Below, piece by piece: positions 7,417 to 13,630 of a DNA stretch of 13,630 nt (position 1 is the stretch's first letter; every line of letters starts with the position of its first letter). The notes below the pieces were generated by a model. It saw only the letters and a list, made by a program, of their open reading frames with translations, did not search any database and was not told the origin of the DNA. Position numbers and translations under genes: made by a program. This DNA comes from Chlorobiota bacterium (lineage in GTDB: Bacteria > Bacteroidota > Bacteroidia > Bacteroidales > B39-G9): contig DAOVJU010000025.1 of NCBI GenBank assembly GCA_030632095.1, positions 1 through 13,630 on the forward strand, in the 5' to 3' direction.

Positions 7417-7974
7417 ATGAATGAAAACCAGCTTATTGAAGAGTGCCTGAAAGGTAATTACAGGGCACAGAAAGAGTTATATGAAACATATGCTCCGTTA
7501 ATGATGGGGATATGCATGCGATATGCCACAAATGAAGCAGAAGCTGAAGATATATTACAGGAAGGTTTTATTAAAGTGTATAAATACTTAAACACTTTTC
7601 AGGGAAGGGGACAGTTAGGTGCATGGATAAGAAGGATAATGATTAACTCGGCTTTACAAAACTATCGCGAAACAAAGAACATGAAAATGCAAGTTGAATA
7701 CGATAAAGTTAATTTCTTTTTGGAGGCTGATGAAGATACACTTTCACAACTTTCGGCAAAAGATTTAATGAGAAAAATCCAAATACTTCCAACTGGTTAT
7801 CGTACAATTTTCAATTTGTACGCGGTTGAAGGTTATACCCATGTTGATATTTCAAAAGAACTGAATATTTCTGTTGGTACATCAAAATCGCAATATAGCA
7901 GGGCACGTGCAATACTTAGAAAAATGATTGAAGAAGAAAATAAAGAGATAAATTTAAGTGGACAAGCAATTTGA
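7417..7974 (+). CDS. ECF-type RNA polymerase sigma factor
   Basis: This 185-residue protein has the two-domain layout of group 4 sigma factors. Region 2 spans about 20-86, with NEAEAEDILQEGFIKVYKYL (39-58) for core binding and -10 melting, then GAWIRRIMINSALQNYR. Region 4 spans about 118-171, with LPTGYRTIFNLYAVEGYTH followed by a helix-turn-helix (ISKELNISVGTSKSQYSRAR) for -35 recognition. Length and domain order are normal and no extra C-terminal domain is present. It directs RNA polymerase to a small set of promoters, and its activity is normally held by an anti-sigma factor. Its 3' end overlaps the next gene by 17 bases, so that membrane protein is the obvious candidate partner. Whether it regulates its own locus cannot be read from the sequence. 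Confidence 0.93.
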   Translation: MNENQLIEECLKGNYRAQKELYETYAPLMMGICMRYATNEAEAEDILQEGFIKVYKYLNTFQGRGQLGAWIRRIMINSALQNYRETKNMKMQVEYDKVNFFLEADEDTLSQLSAKDLMRKIQILPTGYRTIFNLYAVEGYTHVDISKELNISVGTSKSQYSRARAILRKMIEEENKEINLSGQAI

Positions 7975-9271
7975 AAATAATGGTTTTTTAGGTTCAAAAT
8001 TCGAAAATTTCGAACACAGGCCTAAATCTGATTTATGGGATAATATTCAACAAAATATTAATACCCATGAAGCCACAGGCCCTTTGTCCCCGGTTTTCGA
8101 AAACTACAGGTATAACCCGCGCAGAAAGGTGTGGAAAACTATAGCTGCAGAACTCTTTCCCCAACGAAAAAAAAATATATTATACTGGTCATATTCCGTG
8201 GCAGCTAGCCTTACACTATTAATTGGTGTATATTTCTTTTTTCAAAATTATGAGATAAATAGAATCAGTCATGATACAGGTAAAGTTATAATAGCTGATA
8301 ACCAAAATAATAATGCAAATAATATTTCAGAAGAAAATGCAAACAGGACAATTACTAGTAATGAAACATCTAATAATACGACAAAAACAGATAATACAGT
8401 TAATTCAGTAAATGATAACTTTATTTCTGGTAATTCTACAGATAATACCTCAATCCCACCAACTAATACTTATGAAGAGCTAACATCTGATAAAGAACCC
8501 TTGATAAATAGAATATCACCTGCAAAAGCATTCCTTAGAAAAACCGACATTCAAATATATGCTTTAACATTAAGGAAGTTTTTAAATCTCCCGTTTAAAC
8601 AAAACTACAGGGCAAATTCTATTGATCTTAAAGGGCAATTAGCATCAAATCTTTCCTTTGGTTCATTTAGTAAAGAAGATTATGCAAAATTAAATGGAAA
8701 TTCATATCTAAGTACGGAAATTAACGCCCAAAACTTAGATAATTATAGCCGTGAAGAGTTCTATGAACAAATTGATCACAAACCACCCTTTGTCCTTGGA
8801 GTAATATATAATTACAAGCTTGGAAAAAGATTAAGTTTAAGTTCCGGCTTAAATTATATGCGATTAAGTTCTGTTGCAACAAATGATAGTTTTGACTGGG
8901 AGTCAAAATATGAGACAACAAAACATTATATTGGAATACCTTTAAACATTAATTATGAATTTGTTCAACACAGGAACTTCAATTTATTTGTCACAGCAGG
9001 AGGTCAATATGAACAAGGTTTAGTCGATAAAAATAAAACCACCGAATTTCAAAATGATGAAAAAGTTGATGAATATTTCTCAAAATCGAATATCAATGGT
9101 GGACAGGCAGGCATAAATTTAGGTTTTGGCACAAATTATCATATTACTAAATATTTTGACATTTACCTTCAAACCGGTATCTCTCATTATTACTATTTAT
9201 CACATTATAATATTTGGTCTGATAGGGCAATTTGGCCAATTTTCCAAACTGGCATAAGATTTAATATTTGA
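7958..9271 (+). CDS. Putative anti-sigma factor fused to outer-membrane beta-barrel-like domain
   Basis: The start is a GTG inside the sigma gene. No in-frame ATG is available before the conserved N-terminus, so GTG is well supported and the genes are probably translationally coupled. Residues 1-70 are predicted cytoplasmic and carry a duplicated motif with identical spacing: F15-x6-P22-x4-W27-x2-I30 and F47-x6-P54-x4-W59-x2-I62, both starting FEN(F/Y). Residues about 74-97 form one transmembrane helix after a basic RKK. Residues about 103-170 are an Asn/Thr/Ser-rich linker. Residues about 225-437 look like beta-barrel strands (VLGVIYNYKLGKRLSLSSGLNYMRLS; end FQTGIRFNI). Position suggests an anti-sigma factor, but I see no ZAS or other known anti-sigma signature. 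Proteins of this type are usually labelled only 'outer membrane beta-barrel protein'. Confidence 0.75.
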   Translation: MDKQFENNGFLGSKFENFEHRPKSDLWDNIQQNINTHEATGPLSPVFENYRYNPRRKVWKTIAAELFPQRKKNILYWSYSVAASLTLLIGVYFFFQNYEINRISHDTGKVIIADNQNNNANNISEENANRTITSNETSNNTTKTDNTVNSVNDNFISGNSTDNTSIPPTNTYEELTSDKEPLINRISPAKAFLRKTDIQIYALTLRKFLNLPFKQNYRANSIDLKGQLASNLSFGSFSKEDYAKLNGNSYLSTEINAQNLDNYSREEFYEQIDHKPPFVLGVIYNYKLGKRLSLSSGLNYMRLSSVATNDSFDWESKYETTKHYIGIPLNINYEFVQHRNFNLFVTAGGQYEQGLVDKNKTTEFQNDEKVDEYFSKSNINGGQAGINLGFGTNYHITKYFDIYLQTGISHYYYLSHYNIWSDRAIWPIFQTGIRFNI

Positions 9272-9471
9272 AAATTTGCTAAGTCCACTCCAAAAAAGCA
9301 TTTATTAGAAATAATTTATAAATGTTGCCACAGATTATCATAGAATTTATTCCTTAAAAATCTGTAAACTACAATTTTAAAATTCATAATTTTTAATTTC
9401 TTCCATATACAACCCTTTTTAAAAAATCTGCATCAGGATAATGATTCATAACCTATTTAAAACTTAAAGCC

Positions 9472-10767
9472 ATGAAAAAAATGAGTTTTTTACAAATTTT
9501 TACCATGTTTTTAGCAGCTGGTCTAATTCTGCTTTCAGGATGTCGTGATAAAATTTATAAATCATACGAAGCTAATGTCCCAATTTATCTATCGGAAGAT
9601 AACTGGAGAAACATACAATTTGCACTTAATAGTTCAAAAGGATTAACAAATCCCGGTAAAATATATATCAAGGATAACTACTTGTTTATAAATGAATACA
9701 TGCAGGGAATTCATATTATTGATAATGCTGATCCTTCTAATCCTGTTAATATTGGATTTCTTGACATTCATGCAAATGTTGACATGGCAGTAAAAGAAAA
9801 TATTCTTTATGCCGATAGTTACTTTGACCTGTTATCATTTGATATTTCTGATCCTTCGAATCCTGTTCTGGTTGACCGCGACACAAATTTATTTAAATTT
9901 AATAACATCATAACTCTGAGTGGTTTTGATGATAATTTGCCAATTGCCGAATATTTTCCTGAAAAAGGAATTGTTATAGGCTGGGAACAAAAAGTTATTA
10001 TCGAAGAAGAAGAAAACTACAATTATCACAGAGGGTTCTTCGGGTCTATGAAAGACGCAGGTATTGATTACAGTCAAAATTCAGGAGGTATAACCAGTTC
10101 TACCTCTGGCATAGGTGGTTCAATGGCAAGATTTACCATCTATAACAACAACTTATACACATTACAGGATTTTCAGCTTACTGTGTATGACATTTCAAAT
10201 GCTTCTGATCCGGAATATCAAACAAATATTTCAATAGACAGGGCTGCAGAAACTTTATTTCCCGCCAATGATCATTTATTTATCGGAACAACTACAGGAA
10301 TGATGATTTACAGTTTAAGTACACCTTCTTCACCTTCATTAATTTCAACCTATGAACATATCACAAGTTGTGATCCGGTAGTTGTTTATGAAGAAAAAGC
10401 ATATGTAACCATGTCATCAGGTAATCAATGCTGGGGAAATGTTGATCAACTGGATGTAGTGGATATACAAAACCTGAGCAACCCATTCCTGATTAAATCC
10501 TATCCTATGACAAATCCTAAAGGATTAGCTATTGATAATAATACATTATTCCTGTGTGATGGTAATGATGGCTTAAAAGTATTCGATATCAGCAATTCAT
10601 ATTCTATTACAGCCAATATGATCAGCCATTTTCAGAATATTAACACCTACGATGTTATTGCATATAATAATGTATTAATAATGGTCGGGGCCGATGGTAT
10701 TTACCAGTATGATTATACAGATCTTGGCAATATTGTTGAATTAAGCGTAATAAATGCAGGTGAGTAA
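9472..10767 (+). CDS. LVIVD-repeat surface lipoprotein
   Basis: This 431-residue protein has a lipoprotein signal with lipobox LLSGC (Cys24). The body repeats a pattern of IYIKDNYLFINEY-x-GIHIIDNADPSNP and LYADSYFDLLSFDISDPSNPV, then LTVYDISNASDP, MMIYSLSTPSSP, LDVVDIQNLSNP and LKVFDISNS. These are LVIVD repeats (xGLxVxDISDPxxP), which are predicted to form a beta-propeller. Such lipoproteins are common on the Bacteroidota surface, with no enzymatic role established. The gene lies 200 bases after the sigma/anti-sigma pair and 30 bases before another beta-barrel gene, so it may belong to the same regulon. A lower-complexity insert (about 180-215, EEEE, Gly/Ser-rich) separates repeats. The start is the first ATG; Met4 is an alternative. 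Confidence 0.85.
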   Translation: MKKMSFLQIFTMFLAAGLILLSGCRDKIYKSYEANVPIYLSEDNWRNIQFALNSSKGLTNPGKIYIKDNYLFINEYMQGIHIIDNADPSNPVNIGFLDIHANVDMAVKENILYADSYFDLLSFDISDPSNPVLVDRDTNLFKFNNIITLSGFDDNLPIAEYFPEKGIVIGWEQKVIIEEEENYNYHRGFFGSMKDAGIDYSQNSGGITSSTSGIGGSMARFTIYNNNLYTLQDFQLTVYDISNASDPEYQTNISIDRAAETLFPANDHLFIGTTTGMMIYSLSTPSSPSLISTYEHITSCDPVVVYEEKAYVTMSSGNQCWGNVDQLDVVDIQNLSNPFLIKSYPMTNPKGLAIDNNTLFLCDGNDGLKVFDISNSYSITANMISHFQNINTYDVIAYNNVLIMVGADGIYQYDYTDLGNIVELSVINAGE

Positions 10768-10797
10768 AGATATAGCAGATTTTAAAATAGTATACCT

Positions 10798-11544
10798 ATG
10801 AATGTTAAATTAATAATCACGGTTACTTTATGTGTCTTATCATTATTGTCTTTTTCGCAAAACAATAAAACAGATGTAGTATATTTAATTGATGGATCAA
10901 TAATAAGAGGAACGATAGTTGAATATTTTATTGAGGATTATGTGATTATTGAAACAACAAATAGTAAAATTTATAAATTTCCAGCACAAGATATTAAAAA
11001 TGTAAATGCAGACATATCACAGCCTTTTGCTATTAAAGGCGGATATTTTAATAATACTTCATTTGGCGTTTTAATAGGCGAAAACAATTATAATAATCCA
11101 CTTGTTAATTTTACTTTTAATATGATTAACGGATACCAGATAAATAACCACTTACAAACAGGAATTGGCATAGGTGTGGATGTGATTTATCAACAATTGT
11201 TTTTTCCTGTTTTTTTCGATTTTAAATATCATATGCGAGAATCATCGTTCAGTCCATTTATAGGAGCTTTTGGTGGGTATTCATTTCAAACGGAAAAAGA
11301 TGAAGAGAAACCAAGATACTGGGATTATTACTATTCTCAAAACGAAATAAAAAGCGGGCACATGTATGGCATTGAAATTGGAATCAGAAATTACACAAAA
11401 GAAAATTTAGGATATACATTGAGTATTGGCTATCGCTTTCAATATCTGTCAGCAAAATACCAGGACTGGAGCTATAATGTTGAAGTATTGGAAGAGCATT
11501 ACCTTAACCGGTTTAAATTAACAATAGGCATTATTTTTAATTAA
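10798..11544 (+). CDS. Putative outer-membrane beta-barrel protein with N-terminal small beta domain
   Basis: This 248-residue protein has a signal peptide of about 20 residues ending LLSFSQ. Residues 25-65 (DVVYLIDGSIIRGTIVEY, then YVIIETTNSKIYKFPAQDIKNV) follow a pattern frequent at the N-terminus of Bacteroidota envelope proteins: 'L.(N/D)GS.I.G.I.E' then 'I.T..G....i...I'. The rest reads as amphipathic strands with Gly-rich turns (GIGIGVDVIYQQ, FSPFIGAFGGYSF, GHMYGIEIGIRNY, YTLSIGYRFQY) and ends RFKLTIGIIFN, suiting an outer-membrane barrel of about eight strands. Function is unknown. It starts 30 bases after the LVIVD gene, so co-transcription is likely, and a strong terminator about 130 bases downstream closes the unit. 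Confidence 0.75.
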   Translation: MNVKLIITVTLCVLSLLSFSQNNKTDVVYLIDGSIIRGTIVEYFIEDYVIIETTNSKIYKFPAQDIKNVNADISQPFAIKGGYFNNTSFGVLIGENNYNNPLVNFTFNMINGYQINNHLQTGIGIGVDVIYQQLFFPVFFDFKYHMRESSFSPFIGAFGGYSFQTEKDEEKPRYWDYYYSQNEIKSGHMYGIEIGIRNYTKENLGYTLSIGYRFQYLSAKYQDWSYNVEVLEEHYLNRFKLTIGIIFN

Positions 11545-11675
11545 ATGAACAATTATAATTGCAATTTACTATACCTGATGTGTTGTGCCGTTGTACATTA
11601 TTTATTATTTGTTTACTTTCATTTTACTCTAAAACCCGCATTAAAAATATGTGCAATTAGAACTTACTAAGACAT

Positions 11676-11705
11676 TAAAAGCCACTCATGTGAGTGGTTT
11701 TTTTT
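11676..11705 (+). terminator. Rho-independent terminator
   Basis: The stem is CCACTC/GAGTGG (11682-11687 and 11692-11697) with loop ATGT, followed by eight Ts (11698-11705). It ends the plus-strand unit that includes the 10798 beta-barrel. The A-rich 5' side (about 11677-11680) could give weaker termination for the convergent PPIase gene. Confidence 0.85.
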
Positions 11706-11727
11706 CGTTGAATTTGTTAAAAGATGC

Positions 11728-12540
11728 CTATTTTAGTATTTCAATTTTCCTGATAAATACATCTTTTACCGGCCAGTCAGAACGGTCTGTTTCTACTGAA
11801 GATATTTTATTAATGGTTTCAAATCCTTCAATTACTTCTCCAAAAACAGTATGCTCCCCATCTAAATGAGGCGCCCCGCCCAGCGTTGTATAAACCTCTC
11901 TTTTAGTCTGATCAATTTTAATATTATACTCTTTCTCCATTGCGTCAAGCTGAAGCTGGCTATATATTTCACCCTGTACAATATAAAAATCAAATGGTGC
12001 AGATTTTTTTGCAGGATTATCTTTATAATCGCGTGTCATTGCTATTGCTCCCTTCTTATGAAAATATCTTGAATCAAATTCTGCTGGTATTTCATAACTA
12101 CCTGCTTTTTCCTTCTTTTTTAATCGTTCTTCATCATCAGAATCCCCACCTTGAATTACAAAACCACCCACCACCCTGTAAAACAGGGTGTTATCGTAAA
12201 AACCAGATTTTACAAGTCTTATAAAATTAGCTCTGTGTAGTAATGTTTTTTTGTAAAGGCGAACTTTCATTTCCCCAAGATCAGTAGTTATTAAAACCAG
12301 GGTTTCATGATTTTCAGAAGCATATTTTGTAAGAAACGACCGTACATTTTTATTTGTTACCCTTATATCTTTTTTTACAGGGTTTTTTTCAACTACTTTT
12401 TTTACGAGTTTTACTTCAGGTTTTTTCACCAGGATATTTTCTTCCTTTTTTATTGATTCGGGCTCTTTTTTTTGTTGATAACAGCTAAAGATGAAAATAG
12501 AGCTTATTATGAATATGAAATATGCATTTTTAAAAAACAT
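11728..12540 (-). CDS. Cyclophilin-type peptidyl-prolyl cis-trans isomerase, lipoprotein
   Basis: From the ATG at 12540 the protein has 270 residues. The signal MFFKNAYFIFIISSIFIFSC gives lipidation at Cys20. A Lys/Glu/Val-rich linker (about 24-75) precedes the cyclophilin domain (about 80-270). Core motifs are VLITTDLGEMKVRLY, FYDNTLFYRVVGGFVIQGGD (catalytic Arg present; Tyr where many have His in FHRV), then AIAMTRD, FDFYIVQGE for FFI, and LDGEHTVFGEVIEGFETINKI. It catalyses isomerisation of X-Pro bonds during folding, here probably in the periplasm as a membrane-anchored protein. An in-frame ATG at 12597 would add 19 residues, but it lies inside the terminator hairpin of the upstream gene and would push the lipobox inward, so 12540 is preferred. 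An Asp/Glu/Lys-rich insert (DSDDEERLKKKEK) follows QGG. The gene converges on the sigma locus. Confidence 0.9.
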   Translation of the reverse strand: MFFKNAYFIFIISSIFIFSCYQQKKEPESIKKEENILVKKPEVKLVKKVVEKNPVKKDIRVTNKNVRSFLTKYASENHETLVLITTDLGEMKVRLYKKTLLHRANFIRLVKSGFYDNTLFYRVVGGFVIQGGDSDDEERLKKKEKAGSYEIPAEFDSRYFHKKGAIAMTRDYKDNPAKKSAPFDFYIVQGEIYSQLQLDAMEKEYNIKIDQTKREVYTTLGGAPHLDGEHTVFGEVIEGFETINKISSVETDRSDWPVKDVFIRKIEILK

Positions 12541-12580
12541 AAGTAAATAGCTCTTTATTAGTAATTTAGAAAGTGTATAC

Positions 12581-12614
12581 AAAAAAAAATCTTCCATTTA
12601 AATATGGAAGATTT
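12581..12614 (-). terminator. Rho-independent terminator of the SiaC-like gene
   Basis: A perfect 11-bp stem, AAATCTTCCAT (12587-12597) and ATGGAAGATTT (12604-12614), has a 6-base loop. On the minus strand it is followed by a run of nine Ts (12589 down to 12581). It lies 23 bases past the stop of the 12638-13021 gene. The ATG of the longest PPIase reading falls in this stem. Confidence 0.85.
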
Positions 12615-12637
12615 AATTATTTTAATTAAATAAAATA

Positions 12638-13021
12638 TTAATCAACAGTATAACTGACCAGTTCTACGGGAACATCAATCATGTCGGCATATTCTTCACC
12701 CGCTTCTTCCATATCTTCGTCTTCTTCATCAAATTTCCATATTATTTTTACTTTCTTTCCTGAGTTGTGTAGTTCATCAAACTTATTCAGAACTTCATAA
12801 ATCATTTTCGATGAAGCCGTATTAAAATATTCCATAGTAAAACTTACAACTGATTCTTCATTTGGATCTTCCATATAGGCATCCAGCCATTCAAAAATCG
12901 GGGCAAAAAAAGCTGCAACATTCTCAGGCAAAGATTGTCCTGAAATTTCAAATATGCCTTTGTCTTTATCAAGTATCACTTTAGGTGTATGACTTGATCC
13001 TTCAATGTTAATAGCATCCAT
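12638..13021 (-). CDS. SiaC-family regulatory phosphoprotein (DUF1987)
   Basis: This 127-residue protein is close to the usual family length. It has the family pattern IEGSSHTPKVILDKDKGIFEISGQSLPENVAAFF then PIFEWLDAYM (about 6-50), followed by VVSFTMEYFNTASSKMIYEVL (58-78). Thr68 in FNTASS aligns with the threonine that is phosphorylated in Pseudomonas aeruginosa SiaC (T68), where the SiaB kinase and SiaA phosphatase set its state and unphosphorylated SiaC activates the diguanylate cyclase SiaD. No SiaA, SiaB or SiaD gene is in this window, so partners here are unknown. The C-terminus has an acidic stretch (EEDEDMEEAGEEYAD). The gene is transcribed alone and ends at the terminator at 12581-12614. 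Confidence 0.88.
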   Translation of the reverse strand: MDAINIEGSSHTPKVILDKDKGIFEISGQSLPENVAAFFAPIFEWLDAYMEDPNEESVVSFTMEYFNTASSKMIYEVLNKFDELHNSGKKVKIIWKFDEEDEDMEEAGEEYADMIDVPVELVSYTVD

Positions 13022-13192
13022 AATACAAAATGAAATAAATAAATTAAAAATTTTAAAAACAGATTACAATATACAAAAATTTTAATATTCACCTATAGCT
13101 TACACATTAATTTATATTCTTTTTTTTGAAAGCAGGCAGGATACATGTTAAAATATTTTCCGAATTAAAATATTAATTTTATATAAAAGTAC

Positions 13193-13200
13193 TATATTTG
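13193..13200 (+). promoter_or_regulatory. Putative -7 promoter element of tRNA-Leu
   Basis: TATATTTG fits TAnnTTTG of the Bacteroidota primary sigma factor and lies 16 bases before the tRNA, so transcription would begin about 13205-13208. I see no clear TTG -33 box at the expected distance (13170 or so is TTAATTTT-like), which lowers certainty. Confidence 0.5.
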
Positions 13201-13216
13201 CGTTCCCAAAATAATT

Positions 13217-13298
13217 GCGGATGTGTCGTAATTGGTAGCCGAGCTAGACTTAGGATCTAGTGCCGCAAGGCGTGGGGGTTCGAGTCCCTTCATCCGCA
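13217..13298 (+). tRNA. tRNA-Leu (anticodon UAG)
   Basis: The acceptor stem GCGGATG (13217-13223) pairs with CATCCGC (13291-13297), with discriminator A at 13298. The anticodon stem is CTAGA/TCTAG with loop CTTAGGA, giving anticodon TAG, which reads CUN leucine codons. The long variable arm (TGCCGCAAGGCG) is typical of a class II tRNA, and the T loop is TTCGAGT. The T stem has two G-U pairs at its base. CCA is not encoded; the next bases are CTA. It lies downstream of a TATATTTG box and upstream of a terminator. Confidence 0.95.
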
Positions 13299-13322
13299 CT
13301 AAAATGAAATTTAATAATAACT

Positions 13323-13370
13323 AAAAACCGCCTTTGCTAATGTTTAAATCTTTAGTTTTGGCGGTTTTTT
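13323..13370 (+). terminator. Rho-independent terminator after tRNA-Leu
   Basis: AAAAACCGCC (13323-13332) pairs with GGCGG followed by six Ts (13360-13370). Inner CTAA/TTAG pairing shortens the loop. It separates the tRNA from tig. The A tract on the 5' side could also make it work on the other strand. Confidence 0.8.
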
Positions 13371-13404
13371 CAAATTAGAAAATTATTTTTTAATTATTTA
13401 TCAA

Positions 13405-13630
13405 ATGAATGTAACTCAGGAAAGAATAGATGAATTAAATACAATCTTAAAAATAAAGGTTGAGCAAACAGATTATGAAGAACGGGTTGAAAATGTTTTA
13501 AAAGATTATCGCCGTAAAGCTAATGTTCCGGGTTTTAGGCCAGGAAAAGTGCCAGTTGGTATGATAAAGAAAATGTATGGTAAGGCTGTTTTAGTAGAAG
13601 AAGTAAATAAACTGATATCTGAGTCGATAT
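13405..13630 (+). CDS. tig: Trigger factor, 5' part
   Basis: The first 75 residues run off the right edge. They start MNVTQERIDELNTILKIKVE and include NVPGFRPGKVPVGMIKKMYG, the ribosome-binding signature GFRxGxxP of trigger factor, at about residues 41-53. This N-terminal domain docks on ribosomal protein L23 near the exit tunnel, where the chaperone meets nascent chains. The PPIase and substrate-binding domains are outside the window. Bacteroidota trigger factors are often divergent after this domain. The start is the first ATG after the terminator, in an AT-rich leader without a Shine-Dalgarno sequence, as is usual for the phylum. Confidence 0.93.
   Translation, partial: MNVTQERIDELNTILKIKVEQTDYEERVENVLKDYRRKANVPGFRPGKVPVGMIKKMYGKAVLVEEVNKLISESI

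Noticed and set aside
9299..9324. CATTTAT/ATAAATG inverted repeat after the anti-sigma-like gene as a terminator
   Set aside because: The stem is AT-only and short, and no T run follows, so it is not convincing as an intrinsic terminator.
11866..12224. Plus-strand frames opposite the PPIase gene
   Set aside because: The minus-strand cyclophilin domain accounts for this region, and the plus frames show no recognisable features.

Overview
The window is AT-rich DNA from a member of the phylum Bacteroidota, probably Bacteroidales or a close relative. This rests on a DUF5686/carboxypeptidase-regulatory-like protein, LVIVD-repeat and 'SC'-type lipoproteins, a SiaC/DUF1987 protein, many small outer-membrane beta-barrels, the near absence of Shine-Dalgarno sequences, and TAnnTTTG promoter boxes. 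I cannot name a genus.

Layout. (1) 1-1414, minus strand: 5' part of a DUF5686-family gene running off the left edge. (2) 1415-2589: a long non-coding stretch with an imperfect inverted-repeat element (1736-1858) and a GC-richer island (about 2050-2310). (3) 2590-6538, plus strand: a tight four-gene cluster of a small lipoprotein, a second small lipoprotein broken by an apparent one-base frameshift, a secreted M48-type zinc metalloprotease with a long C-terminal extension, and an outer-membrane beta-barrel overlapping it by 4 bases. (4) 6539-7416: a second long non-coding stretch with a degraded copy of a repeat that also sits in the 5' end of the DUF5686 gene. (5) 7417-11544, plus strand: an ECF sigma factor, a translationally coupled membrane protein that looks like an anti-sigma factor fused to a beta-barrel, an LVIVD-repeat lipoprotein and another beta-barrel, closed by a clear terminator at 11676-11705. 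(6) 11728-13021, minus strand: a cyclophilin-type peptidyl-prolyl isomerase lipoprotein and a SiaC-like phosphoprotein, separated by a terminator. (7) 13217-13298: tRNA-Leu(UAG), then a terminator and the start of trigger factor (tig), cut by the right edge.

Two envelope-directed gene sets dominate. The sigma-factor locus is the best candidate for a poorly described system: a predicted cytoplasmic N-terminus with a duplicated F-x6-P-x4-W-x2-I motif, one transmembrane helix, an Asn/Thr/Ser-rich linker and a C-terminal beta-barrel-like domain in one polypeptide. That could in principle link the outer membrane to transcription directly. The protease/beta-barrel/lipoprotein cluster may be an envelope maintenance or processing unit, but nothing in the sequence fixes its substrate. 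The right end (tRNA-Leu, tig, PPIase) is ordinary housekeeping.
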